This document shows, piece after piece, positions 47,178 to 57,088 of a stretch of 64,000 bases of DNA. How positions within the stretch are numbered: the stretch's first letter is position 1; the number at the start of each line of letters is the position of its first letter. The notes below the pieces were generated by a model. It saw nothing but the letters and a program-made list of their open reading frames with translations. It was not told where the DNA came from and ran no database searches. The translations under genes were made by a program, and so were the position numbers. Source of the stretch: Canna indica. Lineage: Eukaryota > Streptophyta > Magnoliopsida > Zingiberales > Cannaceae. Location of the stretch: NCBI GenBank assembly GCA_034359265.1, contig CP136898.1:54301501-54365500 (forward strand). Direction: 5' to 3'.

Positions 47178-48664
47178 TAACTCGATTAACAACTTCTCCC
47201 ATCACATTGAATGTTCTGGAGTCGCCCTGGACTCAAATTTCTGGTCATTTCGAGTCGATACCCGAAAGTTCAATCCGTAGGCTTCGTTCAGCATTCTGTT
47301 CGAAAAACCGTGTAAATCTTTGCATTAGTATGTCAAAAATAACTCGATTAACAACTTCTCCCATCACAGTGAAGGTTCTGGAGTCGCTCGGGACTCAGAT
47401 TGCTGGGCGTTTCGAGCCGATACCCCGAGGTTCAATCAGTCGGCTTCGTTCAAGATTCTATTCAAAAAATCTTGCAATTCGTTGCATTAGTCTATCAAAA
47501 ATAACTCGATTAACAACTTCTCCCATCACAGTGAATGTTCTGGAGTCGGTCGGGACTCAGATTGCTGGGCGTTTCGAGTCGATACCCCGCTGTTCAATCA
47601 GTCAGCATCGTTCAAGATTCTATTCGAAAATTCTTGCAATTCTTTGCATTAGTCTTTCAAAAATAACTCGATTAACAACCTCTCCCATCACAGTGAATGT
47701 TCTGGAGTCGCTCGGGACTCAGATTGCTGGGCGTTTCGAGTCGATACCCCGAAGTTCAATCAGTCCGCTTCGTTCAAGATTCTATTCAAAAAATCTTGCA
47801 ATTTTTTGCATTAGTCTGTCAAAAATAATTCGATTAACAACTTCTCCCATCACAGTGAATGTTCTGGAGTCGCTCGGGACTCAAATTGCTGGGCGTTTCG
47901 AGCCGATACCCCGAAGTTCAATCAGTCGGCTTCGTTCAAGATTCTATTCGAAAAATCTTGCAACTCGTTGCATTAGTCTATCAAAAATAACTCGATTAAC
48001 AACTTCTCCCATCACAGTGAATGTTCTGGAGTCGGTCGGCACTCAAATTGATGGGCATTTCGAGTCGATACCCCACTGTTCAATCAGTCGGTTTCGTTCA
48101 AGATTCTATTCGAAAAATCTTGCAACTCGTTGCATTAGTCTATCAAAAATAACTCGATTAACAACCTCTCCCATCACAGTGAATGTTCTGGAGTCGCTCG
48201 GGACTCAGATTACTGGGCGTTTCGAGTCGATACCCCGAAGTTCAATCAGTCGGCTTCGTTCAAGATTCTATTCAAAAAATCTTGCAATTTTTTGCATTAG
48301 TCTGTCAAAAATAACTCGATTAACAACTTCTCCCATCACAGTGAATGTTCTGGAGTCGCTCAAGACTCAAATTTCTGGTCGTTTCGAGCCGATACCCAAA
48401 AGTTCAATCCGTAGGCTTCGTTCAAGATTCTATTCGAAAAATCTTGCAATTCTTTGCAATAGTCTATAAAAAATAACTCGATTAACAACTTCTCCCATCA
48501 CAGTGAATGTTCTGGAGTCGCTCGAGACTCAAATTGTTGGGCGTTTCGAGCCGATACCCCGAAGTTCAATCCGTAGGCTTCGTTCAAGATTCTATTCGAA
48601 AAATCTTGCAATTCTTTGCAATAGTCTTTAAAAAATAACTCGATTAACAACTTCTCCCATCACA

Positions 48665-49960
48665 ATGAATGTTCTGGAGTCGCTCGGGACTCAGATTGCT
48701 GGGCGTTTCGAGTCGATACCCCGCTGTTCAATCAGTCGGCTTCGTTCAAGATTCTATTCGAAAAATCTTGCAATTCTTCGCATTAGTCTGTCAAAAATAA
48801 CTCGATTAACAACTTCTCCCATCACAGTGAATGTTCTGGAGTCGCTCGGGACTCAGATTGCTGGGCGTTTCGAGTCGATACCCCGCTGTTCAATCAGTCG
48901 GCTTCGTTCAAGATTCTATTCAAAAAATCTTGCAATTCGTTGCATTAGTCTATCAAAAATAACTCGATTAACAACTTCTCCCATCACAGTGAATGTTTTG
49001 GAGTCGCCCGGGACTCAAATTTTTGGTCATTTCGAGTCGATACCCGAAAGTTCAATCCGTAGGCTTCGTTCAGCATTCTGTTTGAAAAACCGTGTAATTC
49101 TTTGCATTAGTATGTCAAAAATAACTCGATTAACAACTTCTCCCGTCACAGTGAATGTTCTGGAGTCGCTCGGGACTCAAATTGCTGGGCGTTTCGAGCC
49201 GATACCCCGAAGTTCAATCCGTAGGCTTCGTTCAAGATTCTATTCGAAAAATCTTGCAATTCTTTGCATTAGTCTGTCAAAAATAACTCGATTAACAACT
49301 TCTCCCACCACAGTGAATGTTCTGGAGTCGCCCGGGACTCAGATTTCTGTTCGTTTCGAGTTGATACCCGAAAGTTCAATCAGTAGGCTTCGTTCAGCAT
49401 TCTGTTCGAAAAACCGTGTAATTCTTTGCATTAGTCTGTCAAAAATAACTCGATTAACAACTTCTCCCATCACAGTGAATGTTCTGGAGACGCTCGGGAC
49501 TCAAATTGCTGGGCGTTTCGAGCCGATACCCCGAAGTTCAATCAGTCGGCTTCGTTCAAGATTCTATTCGAAAAATCTTGCAATTCTTTGCATTAGTCTG
49601 TCAAAAATAACTCGATTAACAACTTCTCCCATCACAGTGAATGTTCTGGAGTCGCTCGAGACTCAGATTGCTGGGCGTTTAGAGTCGATACCCTGCTGTT
49701 CAATCAGTCGGCTTCGTTCAAGATTCTATTCGAAAAATCTTGCAATTCTTTGCATTAGACTGTGAAAAATAACTCGATTAACAACTTCACCCATCACAGT
49801 GAATGTTCTGGAGTCGCTTGAGACTCAGATTTCTGGTCGTTTCGAGCCGATACCCCGAAGTTCAATCCGTAGGCTTCGTTCAAGATTCTATTCGAAAAAT
49901 CTTGCAATTCTTTGCAATAGTCTATAAAAAATAACTCGATTAACAACTTCTCCCATCACA
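48665..49960 (+). repeat. 8-monomer HOR unit H1 (1296 bp)
   Basis: Types C C E S E S C K, all 162 bp. Markers: AATTCTTCGC in the first C, CCCGTCACAG before the first S, CCCACCACAG before the second E, TTTCTGTTCGTTTCGAG in that E, GGAGACGCTCGGG in the second S, and GGGCGTTTAGAG with ACCCTGCTG in the third C. H1 has GTTTTGGAG and TTTTTGGTCAT in its first E, absent from H2 and H3. Confidence 0.88.
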
Positions 49961-51256
49961 GTGAATGTTCTGGAGTCGCTCGGTACTCAGATTGCTGGGC
50001 TTTTCGAGTCGATACCCCGCTGTTCAATCAGTCGGCTTCGTTCAAGATTCTATTCGAAAAATCTTGCAATTCTTCGCATTAGTCTGTCAAAAATAACTCG
50101 ATTAACAACTTCTCCCATCACAGTTAATGTTCTGGAGTCGCTCGGGACTCAGATTGCTGGGCGTTTCGAGTCGATACCCCGCTGTTCAATCAGTCTGCTT
50201 CGTTCTAGATTCTATTCAAAAAATCTTGCAATTCGTTGCATTAGTCTATCAAAAATAACTCGATTAACAACTTCTCCCATCACAGTGAATGTTCTGGAGT
50301 CGCCCGGGACTCAAATTTCTGGTCATTTCGAGTCGATACCCGAAAGTTCAATCCGTAGGCTTCGTTCAGCATTCTATTTGAAAAACCGTGTAATTCTTTG
50401 CATTAGTATGTCAAAAATAACTCGATTAACAACTTCTCCCGTCACAGTGAATGTTCTGGAGTCGCTCGGGACTCAAATTGCTGGGCGTTTCAAGCCGATA
50501 CCCCGAAGTTCAATCCGTAGGCTTCGTTCAAGATTCTATTCGAAAAATCTTGCAATTCTTTGCATTAGTCTGTCAAAAATAACTCGATTAACAACTTCTC
50601 CCACCACAGTGAATGTTCTGGAGTCGCCCGGGACTCAGATTTCTGTTCGTTTCGAGTTGATACCCGAAAGTTCAATCAGTAGGCTTCGTTCAGCATTCTG
50701 TTCGAAAAACCGTGTAATTCTTTGCATTAGTCTGTCAAAAATAACTCGATTAACAACTTCTCCCATCACAGTGAATGTTCTGGAGACGCTCGGGACTCAA
50801 ATTGCTGGGCGTTTCGAGCCGATACCCCGAAGTTCAATCAGTCGGCTTCGTTCAAGATTCTATTCGAAAAATCTTGCAATTCTTTGCATTAGTCTGTCAA
50901 AAATAACTTGATTAACAACTTCTCCCATCACAGTGAATGTTCTGGAGTCGCTCGAGACTCAGATTGCTGGGCGTTTAGAGTCGATACCCTGCTGTTCAAT
51001 CAGTCGGCTTCGTTCAAGATTCTATTCGAAAAATCTTGCAATTCTTTGCATTAGACTGTGAAAAATAACTCGATTAACAACTTCACCCGTCACAGTGAAT
51101 GTTCTGGAGTCGCTTGAGACTCAGATTTTTGGTCGTTTCGAGCCGATACCCCGAAGTTCAATCCGTAGGCTTCGTTCAAGATTCTATTCGAAAAATCTTG
51201 CAATTCTTTGCAATAGTCTGTAAAAAATAACTTGATTAACAACTTCTCCCATCACA
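49961..51256 (+). repeat. 8-monomer HOR unit H2 (1296 bp)
   Basis: Types C C E S E S C K. It shares with H3, not H1: CTCGGTACTCAG and GGGCTTTTCG in the first C, CACAGTTAATG before the second C, CGTTCTAGATTC in the second C, GCGTTTCAAGCCG in S and AACTTGATTAAC after the second S. H2 has CAGTCTGCTTCG near 50193 where H3 has CAGTCGGCTTCG. Confidence 0.88.
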
Positions 51257-51742
51257 GTGAATGTTCTGGAGTCGCTCGGGACTCAGATTGCTGGGCGTTT
51301 CGAGTCGATACCCCGCTGTTCAATCAGTCGGCTTCGTTCAAGATTCTATTCGAAAAATCTTGCAATTCTTTGCATTAGTCTGTCAAAAATAACTCGATTA
51401 ACAACTTCTCCCATCACAGTGAATGTTCTGGAGTCGCTCGAGACTCAGATTGCTGGGCGTTTAGAGTCGATACCCTGCTGTTCAATCAGTCGGCTTCGTT
51501 CAAGATTCTATTCGAAAAATCTTGCAATTCTTTGCATTAGACTGTGAAAAATAACTCGATTAACAACTTCACCCATCACAGTGAATGTTCTGGAGTCGCT
51601 TGAGACTCAGATTTCTGGTCGTTTCGAGCCGATACCCCGAAGTTCAATCCGTAGGCTTCGTTCAAGATTCTATTCGAAAAATCTTGCAATTCTTTGCAAT
51701 AGTCTATAAAAAATAACTCGATTAACAACTTCTCCCATCACA
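51257..51742 (+). repeat. 3-monomer partial H unit (486 bp)
   Basis: Types C C K. The last two monomers match the final C K of H1, with TTTAGAG, ACCCTGCTG and CTTCACCCATCACAG. H2 to H3 is therefore 1782 bp (11 monomers) rather than 1296. A joint between an ordinary C monomer and the TTTAGAG C monomer explains the loss of five monomers. Confidence 0.83.
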
Positions 51743-53038
51743 GTGAATGTTCTGGAGTCGCTCGGTACTCAGATTGCTGGGCTTTTCGAGTCGATACCCC
51801 GCTGTTCAATCAGTCGGCTTCGTTCAAGATTCTATTCGAAAAATCTTGCAATTCTTCGCATTAGTCTGTCAAAAATAACTCGATTAACAACTTCTCCCAT
51901 CACAGTTAATGTTCTGGAGTCGCTCGGGACTCAGATTGCTGGGCGTTTCGAGTCGATACCCCGCTGTTCAATCAGTCGGCTTCGTTCTAGATTCTATTCA
52001 AAAAATCTTGCAATTCGTTGCATTAGTCTATCAAAAATAACTCGATTAACAACTTCTCCCATCACAGTGAATGTTCTGGAGTCGCCCGGGAATCAAATTT
52101 CTGGTCATTTCGAGTCGATACCCGAAAGTTCAATCCGTAGGCTTCGTTCAGCATTCTATTTGAAAAACCGTGTAATTCTTTGCATTAGTATGTCAAAAAT
52201 AACTCGATTAACAACTTCTCCCGTCACAGTGAATGTTCTGGAGTCGCTCGGGACTCAAATTGCTGGGCGTTTCAAGCCGATACCCCGAAGTTCAATCCGT
52301 AGGCTTCGTTCAAGATTCTATTCGAAAAATCTTGCAATTCTTTGCATTAGTCTGTCAAAAATAACTCGATTAACAACTTCTCCCACCACAGTGAATGTTC
52401 TGGAGTCGCCCGGGACTCAGATTTCTGTTCGTTTCGAGTTGATACCCGAAAGTTCAATCAGTAGGCTTCGTTCAGCATTCTGTTCGAAAAACCGTGTAAT
52501 TCTTTGCATTAGTCTGTCAAAAATAACTCGATTAACAACTTCTCCCATCACAGTGAATGTTCTGGAGACGCTCGGGACTCAAATTGCTGGGCGTTTCGAG
52601 CCGATACCCCGAAGTTCAATCAGTCGGCTTCGTTCAAGATTCTATTCGAAAAATCTTGCAATTCTTTGCATTAGTCTGTCAAAAATAACTTGATTAACAA
52701 CTTCTCCCATCACAGTGAATGTTCTGGAGTCGCTCGAGACTCAGATTGCTGGGCGTTTAGAGTCGATACCCTGCTGTTCAATCAGTCGGCTTCGTTCAAG
52801 ATTCTATTCGAAAAATCTTGCAATTCTTTGCATTAGACTGTGAAAAATAACTTGATTAACAACTTCACCCGTCACAGTGAATGTTCTGGAGTCGCTTGAG
52901 ACTCAGATTTTTGGTCGTTTCGAGCCGATACCCCGAAGTTCAATCCGTAGGCTTCGTTCAAGATTCTATTCGAAAAATCTTGCAATTCTTTGCAATAGTC
53001 TGTAAAAAATAACTTGATTAACAACTTCTCCCATCACA
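51743..53038 (+). repeat. 8-monomer HOR unit H3 (1296 bp)
   Basis: Pairs with H2 at offset 1782 with very few differences: GGGAATCAAATT near 52089 for GGGACTCAAATT, CAGTCGGC for CAGTCTGC, and AACTTGATTAAC near 52849 for AACTCGATTAAC. H2 plus the partial unit, or the equivalent span, was copied recently. Confidence 0.88.
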
Positions 53039-55306
53039 GTGAATGTTCTGGAGTCGCTCGGGACTCAGATTGCTGGGCGTTCCAAGTCGATACCCCGCTG
53101 TTCAATCAGTCGGCTTCGTTCAAGATTCTATTCGAAAAATCTTGCAATTCTTTGCATTAGTCTGTCAAAAATAACTCGATTAACAACTTCTCCCATCACA
53201 GTGAATGTTCTGGAGTCGCTCGGGACTCAGATTGCTGGGCGTTTCGAGTCGATACCCCGCTGTTCAATCAGTCAGCTTCGTTCAAGATTCTATTCAAAAA
53301 ATCTTGCAATTTGTTGCATTAGTCTATCAAAAATAATTCGATTAACAACTTCTCCCATCACAGTGAATGTTCTGGAGTCGCCCGGGACTCAAATTTCTGG
53401 TCATTTCGAGTCGATACCCGAAAGTTCAATCCGTAGGCTTCGTTCAGCATTCTGTTCGAAAAACCGTGTAATTCTTTGCATTAGTATGTCAAAAATAACT
53501 CGATTAACAACTTCTCCCGTCACAGTGAATGTTCTGGATTCGCTCGGGACTCAAATTGCTGGGCGTTTCGAGCCGATACCCCGAAGTTCAATCCGTAGTC
53601 TTCGTTCATGATTCTATTCGAAAAATCTTGCAATTCTTTGCATTAGTCTGTCAAAAATAACTCGATTACCTACTTCTCCCACCACAGTGAATGTTCTGGA
53701 GTCGCCCGGGACTCAGATTTCTGTTCGTTTCGAGTCGATACCCGAAAGATCAATTAGTAGGCTTCGTTCAGCATTCTGTTCGAAAAACCGTGTAATTCTT
53801 TGCATTAGTCTGTCAAAAATAACTCGATTAACAACTTCTCCCATCACAGTGAATGTTCTGGAGACGCTCGGGACTCAAATTGCTGGGCGTTTCGAGCCGA
53901 TACCCCGAAGTTCAATCAGTCGGCTTCGTTCAAGATTCTATTCGAAAAATCATGCAATTCTTTGCATCAGTCAGTCAAAAATAACTCGATTAACAACTTA
54001 TCCCATCATAGTGAATGTTCTGGAGTCGGTCGGGACACAAATTGCTGGGCGTTTCGAGTCGATACCCCGAAGTTCAATCTGTCGCCTTCGTTCAAAATTC
54101 TATTCGAAAAATCTTGCAATTTTTTGCATTAGTCTGTCAAAAATAACTCGATTAAAAACTTCACCCATCACAGTGAATGTTCTGGAGTCGCTCGGGACTC
54201 AGATTGCTGGGCATTTCGAGCCGATACCCTGAGGTTCAATCAGTCGGCTTCGTTCAAGATTCTATTCGAAAAATCTTGCAATTCGTTGCATTAGTCTATC
54301 AAAAATAACTCGATTAACAACTTCTCCCATCACAGTGAATGTTCTGGAGTCGCTCGGGACTTAGATTGTTGGGCGTTCCCAGCCGATACCCCGAGGTTCA
54401 ATCAGTCGGCTTCGTTCAAGATTCTATTCGAAAAATCTTGCAATTCGTTGCATTAGTCTATCAAAAATAACTCGATTAACAACTTATCCAATCACAGTGG
54501 ATGTTCTGGAGTCGGACGGGACTCAGATTGCTGGGCGTTTCGAGCCGATACCCCCAGGTTCAATCAGTCGGCTTCGTTCAAGATTCTATTCGAAAAATCT
54601 TGCAATTCGTTGCATTAGTCTATCAAAAATAACTCGATTAACAACTTCTCCCATCACAGTGAATGTTCTGGAGTCGCCCTGGACTCAAATTTCTGGTCAT
54701 TTCGAGTCGATACCCGAAAGTTCAATCCGTAGGCTTCGTTCAGCATTCTGTTCGAAAAACCGTGTAATTCTTTGCATTAGCATGTCAAAAATAACTCGAT
54801 TAAAAACTTCACCCATCACAGTGAATGTTCTGGAGTCGCTCGGGACTCAAATTGCTGAGCGTTTCGAGCCGATACCCCGAAGTTCAATCAGTCGGCTTCG
54901 TTCAAGATTCTATTCGAAAAATCTTGCAATTCTTTGCATTAGTCTATCAAAAATAACTTGATTAACAACTTCTCCCATCACAGTGAATGTTCTGGAGTCG
55001 CTCGAGACTCAGATTGCTGGGCGTTTAGAGTCGATACCCTGCTGTTCAATCAGTCGGCTTCGTTCAAGATTCTATTCGAAAAATCTTGCAATTCTTTGCA
55101 TTAGACTGTGAAAAATAACTCGATTAACAACTTCACCCGTCACAGTGAATGTTCTGGAGTCGCTTGAGACTCAGATTTTTGGTCGTTTCGAGCCGATACC
55201 CCGAAGTTCAATCCGTAGGCTTCGTTCAAGATTCTATTCGAAAAATCTTGCAATTCTTTGCAATAGTCTGTAAAATATAACTTGATTAACAACTTCTCCC
55301 ATCACA
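53039..55306 (+). repeat. 14-monomer HOR unit J1 (2268 bp)
   Basis: Types C C E S E S V G G D E S C K. The first six and last two positions repeat the H order, so J equals H with V G G D E S between the second S and the third C. Markers: GTTCTGGATTCG and GTAGTCTTCGTTCATG in the first S (an in-frame TGA), ACCCGAAAGATCAAT in the second E, CTGTCGCCTTCG in V, GACTTAGATTGTTGGGCG with TTCCCAGCCG in the second G, and ACCCCCAGG in D. The TTCCCAGCCG change destroys TTTCGAG, which is otherwise nearly invariant. Confidence 0.87.
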
Positions 55307-57088
55307 GTGAATGATCTGGAGTCGCTCGGGACTCAGATTGCTGGGCGTTTCGAGTCGATACCCAGCTGTTCAATCAGTCGGCTTCGTTCAAGATTCTATT
55401 CGAAAAATCTTGCAATTCTTTGCATTAGTCTGTCAAAAATAACTCGATTAACAACTTCTCCCATCACAGTGAATGTTCTGGAGTCGCTCGGGACTCAGAT
55501 TGCTGGGCGTTTCGAGTCGATACCCCGCTGTTCAATCAGTCGGCTTCGTTCAAGATTCTATTCAAAAAATCTTGCAATTTGTTGCATTAGTCTATCAAAA
55601 ATAACTCGATTAACAACTTCTCCCATCACAGTGAATGTTCTGGAGTCGCCCGGGACTCAAATTTCTGGTCATTTCGAGTCGATACCCGAAAGTTCAATCC
55701 GTAGGCTTCGTTCAGCATTCTGTTCGAAAAACCGTGTAATTCTTTGCATTAGTATGTCAAAAATAACTCGATTAACAACTTCTCCCGTCACAGTGAATGT
55801 TCTGGATTCGCTCGGGACTCAAATTGCTGGGCGTTTCGAGCCGATACCCCGAAGTTCAATCCGTAGTCTTCGTTCATGATTCTATTCGAAAAATCTTGCA
55901 ATTCTTTGCATTAGTCTGTCAAAAATAACTCGATTAACTACTTCTCCCACCACAGTGAATGTTCTGGAGTCGCCCGGGACTCAGATTTCTGTTCGTTTCG
56001 AGTCGATACCCGAAAGATCAATCAGTAGGCTTCGTTCAGCATTCTGTTCGAAAAACCGTGTAATTATTTGCATTAGTCTGTCAAAAATAACTCGATTAAC
56101 AACTTCTCCCATCACAGTGAATGTTCTGGAGACGCTCGGGACTCAAATTGCTGGGCGTTTCGAGCCGATACCCCGAAGTTCAATCAGTCGGCTTCGTTCA
56201 ATATTCTATTCGAAAAATCATGCAATTCTTTGCATCAGTCAGTCAAAAATAACTCGATTAACAACTTATCCCATCATAGTGAATGTTCTGGAGTCGGTCG
56301 GGACACAAATTGCTGGGCGTTTCGAGTCGATACCCCGAAGTTCAATCTGTCGCCTTCGTTCAAAATTCTATTCGAAAAATCTTGCAATTTTTTGCATTAG
56401 TCTGTCAAAGATAACTCTATTAAAAACTTCACCCATCACAGTGAATGTTCTGGAGTCGCTCGGGACTCAGATTGCTGGGCGTTTCGAGCCGATACCCCGA
56501 GGTTCAATCAGTCGGCTTCGTTCAAGATTCTATTCGAAAAATCTTGCAATTCGTTGCATTAGTCTATCAAAAATAACTCGACTAACAACTTCTCCCATCA
56601 CAGTGAATGTTCTGGAGTCGCTCGGGACTTAGATTGTTGGGCGTTCCCAGCCGATACCCCGAGGTTCAATCAGTCGGCTTCGTTCAAGATTCTATTCGAA
56701 AAATCTTGCAATTCGTTGCATTAGTCTATCAAAAATAACTCGATTAACAACTTATCCCATCACAGTGGATGTTCTGGAGTCGGACGGGACTCAGATTGCT
56801 GGGCGTTTCGAGCCGATACCCCCAGGTTCAATCAGTCGGCTTCGTTCAAGATTCTATTCGAAAAATCTTGCAATTCGTTGCATTAGTCTATCAAAAATAA
56901 CTCGATTAACAACTTCTCCCATCACAGTGAATGTTCTGGAGTCGCCCTGGACTCAAATTTCTGGTCATTTCGAGTCGATACCCGAAAGTTCAATCCGTAG
57001 GCTTCGTTTAGCATTCTGTTCGAAAAACCGTGTAATTCTTTGCATTAGTATGTCAAAAATAACTTGATTAAAAACTTCACCCATCACA
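55307..57088 (+). repeat. 14-monomer HOR unit J2 (first 11 monomers)
   Basis: Pairs with J1 at offset 2268 until about 57088, then the expected S C K is replaced. Differences from J1 are more frequent than between H2 and H3: GTGAATGATCTGG at the start, ACCCAGCTG, GTAATTATTTGC near 56062, TTCAATATTC near 56207, CAAAGATAACTC near 56406, ACTCGACTAAC near 56577 and GTTTAGCATTC near 57007. Confidence 0.85.

Larger units (their letters stand above)
47045..47206 (+). repeat. Representative consensus monomer (type G, 162 bp)
   Basis: This copy matches my reading consensus at every position. It has 72 G or C of 162 (44%). The first 80 bp are GC-rich (46 of 80) and the last 82 bp AT-rich (26 of 82). 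The segment from about position 128 through the boundary to about position 17 of the next monomer is nearly invariant across types. Variation between types is concentrated at positions 18-24, 31-42, 58-64, 85-98 and 103-129. The length is divisible by three and one forward frame has no stop, so in-phase copies read as a 54-residue repeat. The choice of GTG as position 1 is a convention for alignment, not a biological boundary. Confidence 0.95.
44121..48664 (+). repeat. Rearranged mosaic after the 12-monomer domain
   Basis: 44121-45906 is an 11-monomer relative of the 12-mer: C F C S D/F C S E W V K. It contains a 3-monomer (488-bp) duplication, 44447-44934 and 44935 onward, whose joint is the D/F hybrid at 44771 ending CAATATATTCGG. 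Then C F C R K (45907-46718) and C F (46719-47044). 47045-48664 is G E G V S S V S K K with no clear period. Single-base oddities: GTGAATGCTCTGG (44121), GTGAAAGTTCTGG (44447), GTTCAGGAGTCG (45104), GTGAAGGTTCTGG (47369). Confidence 0.8.

Noticed and set aside
44121..48664. A non-satellite insertion in the disordered zone
   Set aside because: Every stretch here still aligns to the monomer with starts in register (44121, 44283, 44447, 44609, 44771, 44935 and so on). Only the order of types is irregular.
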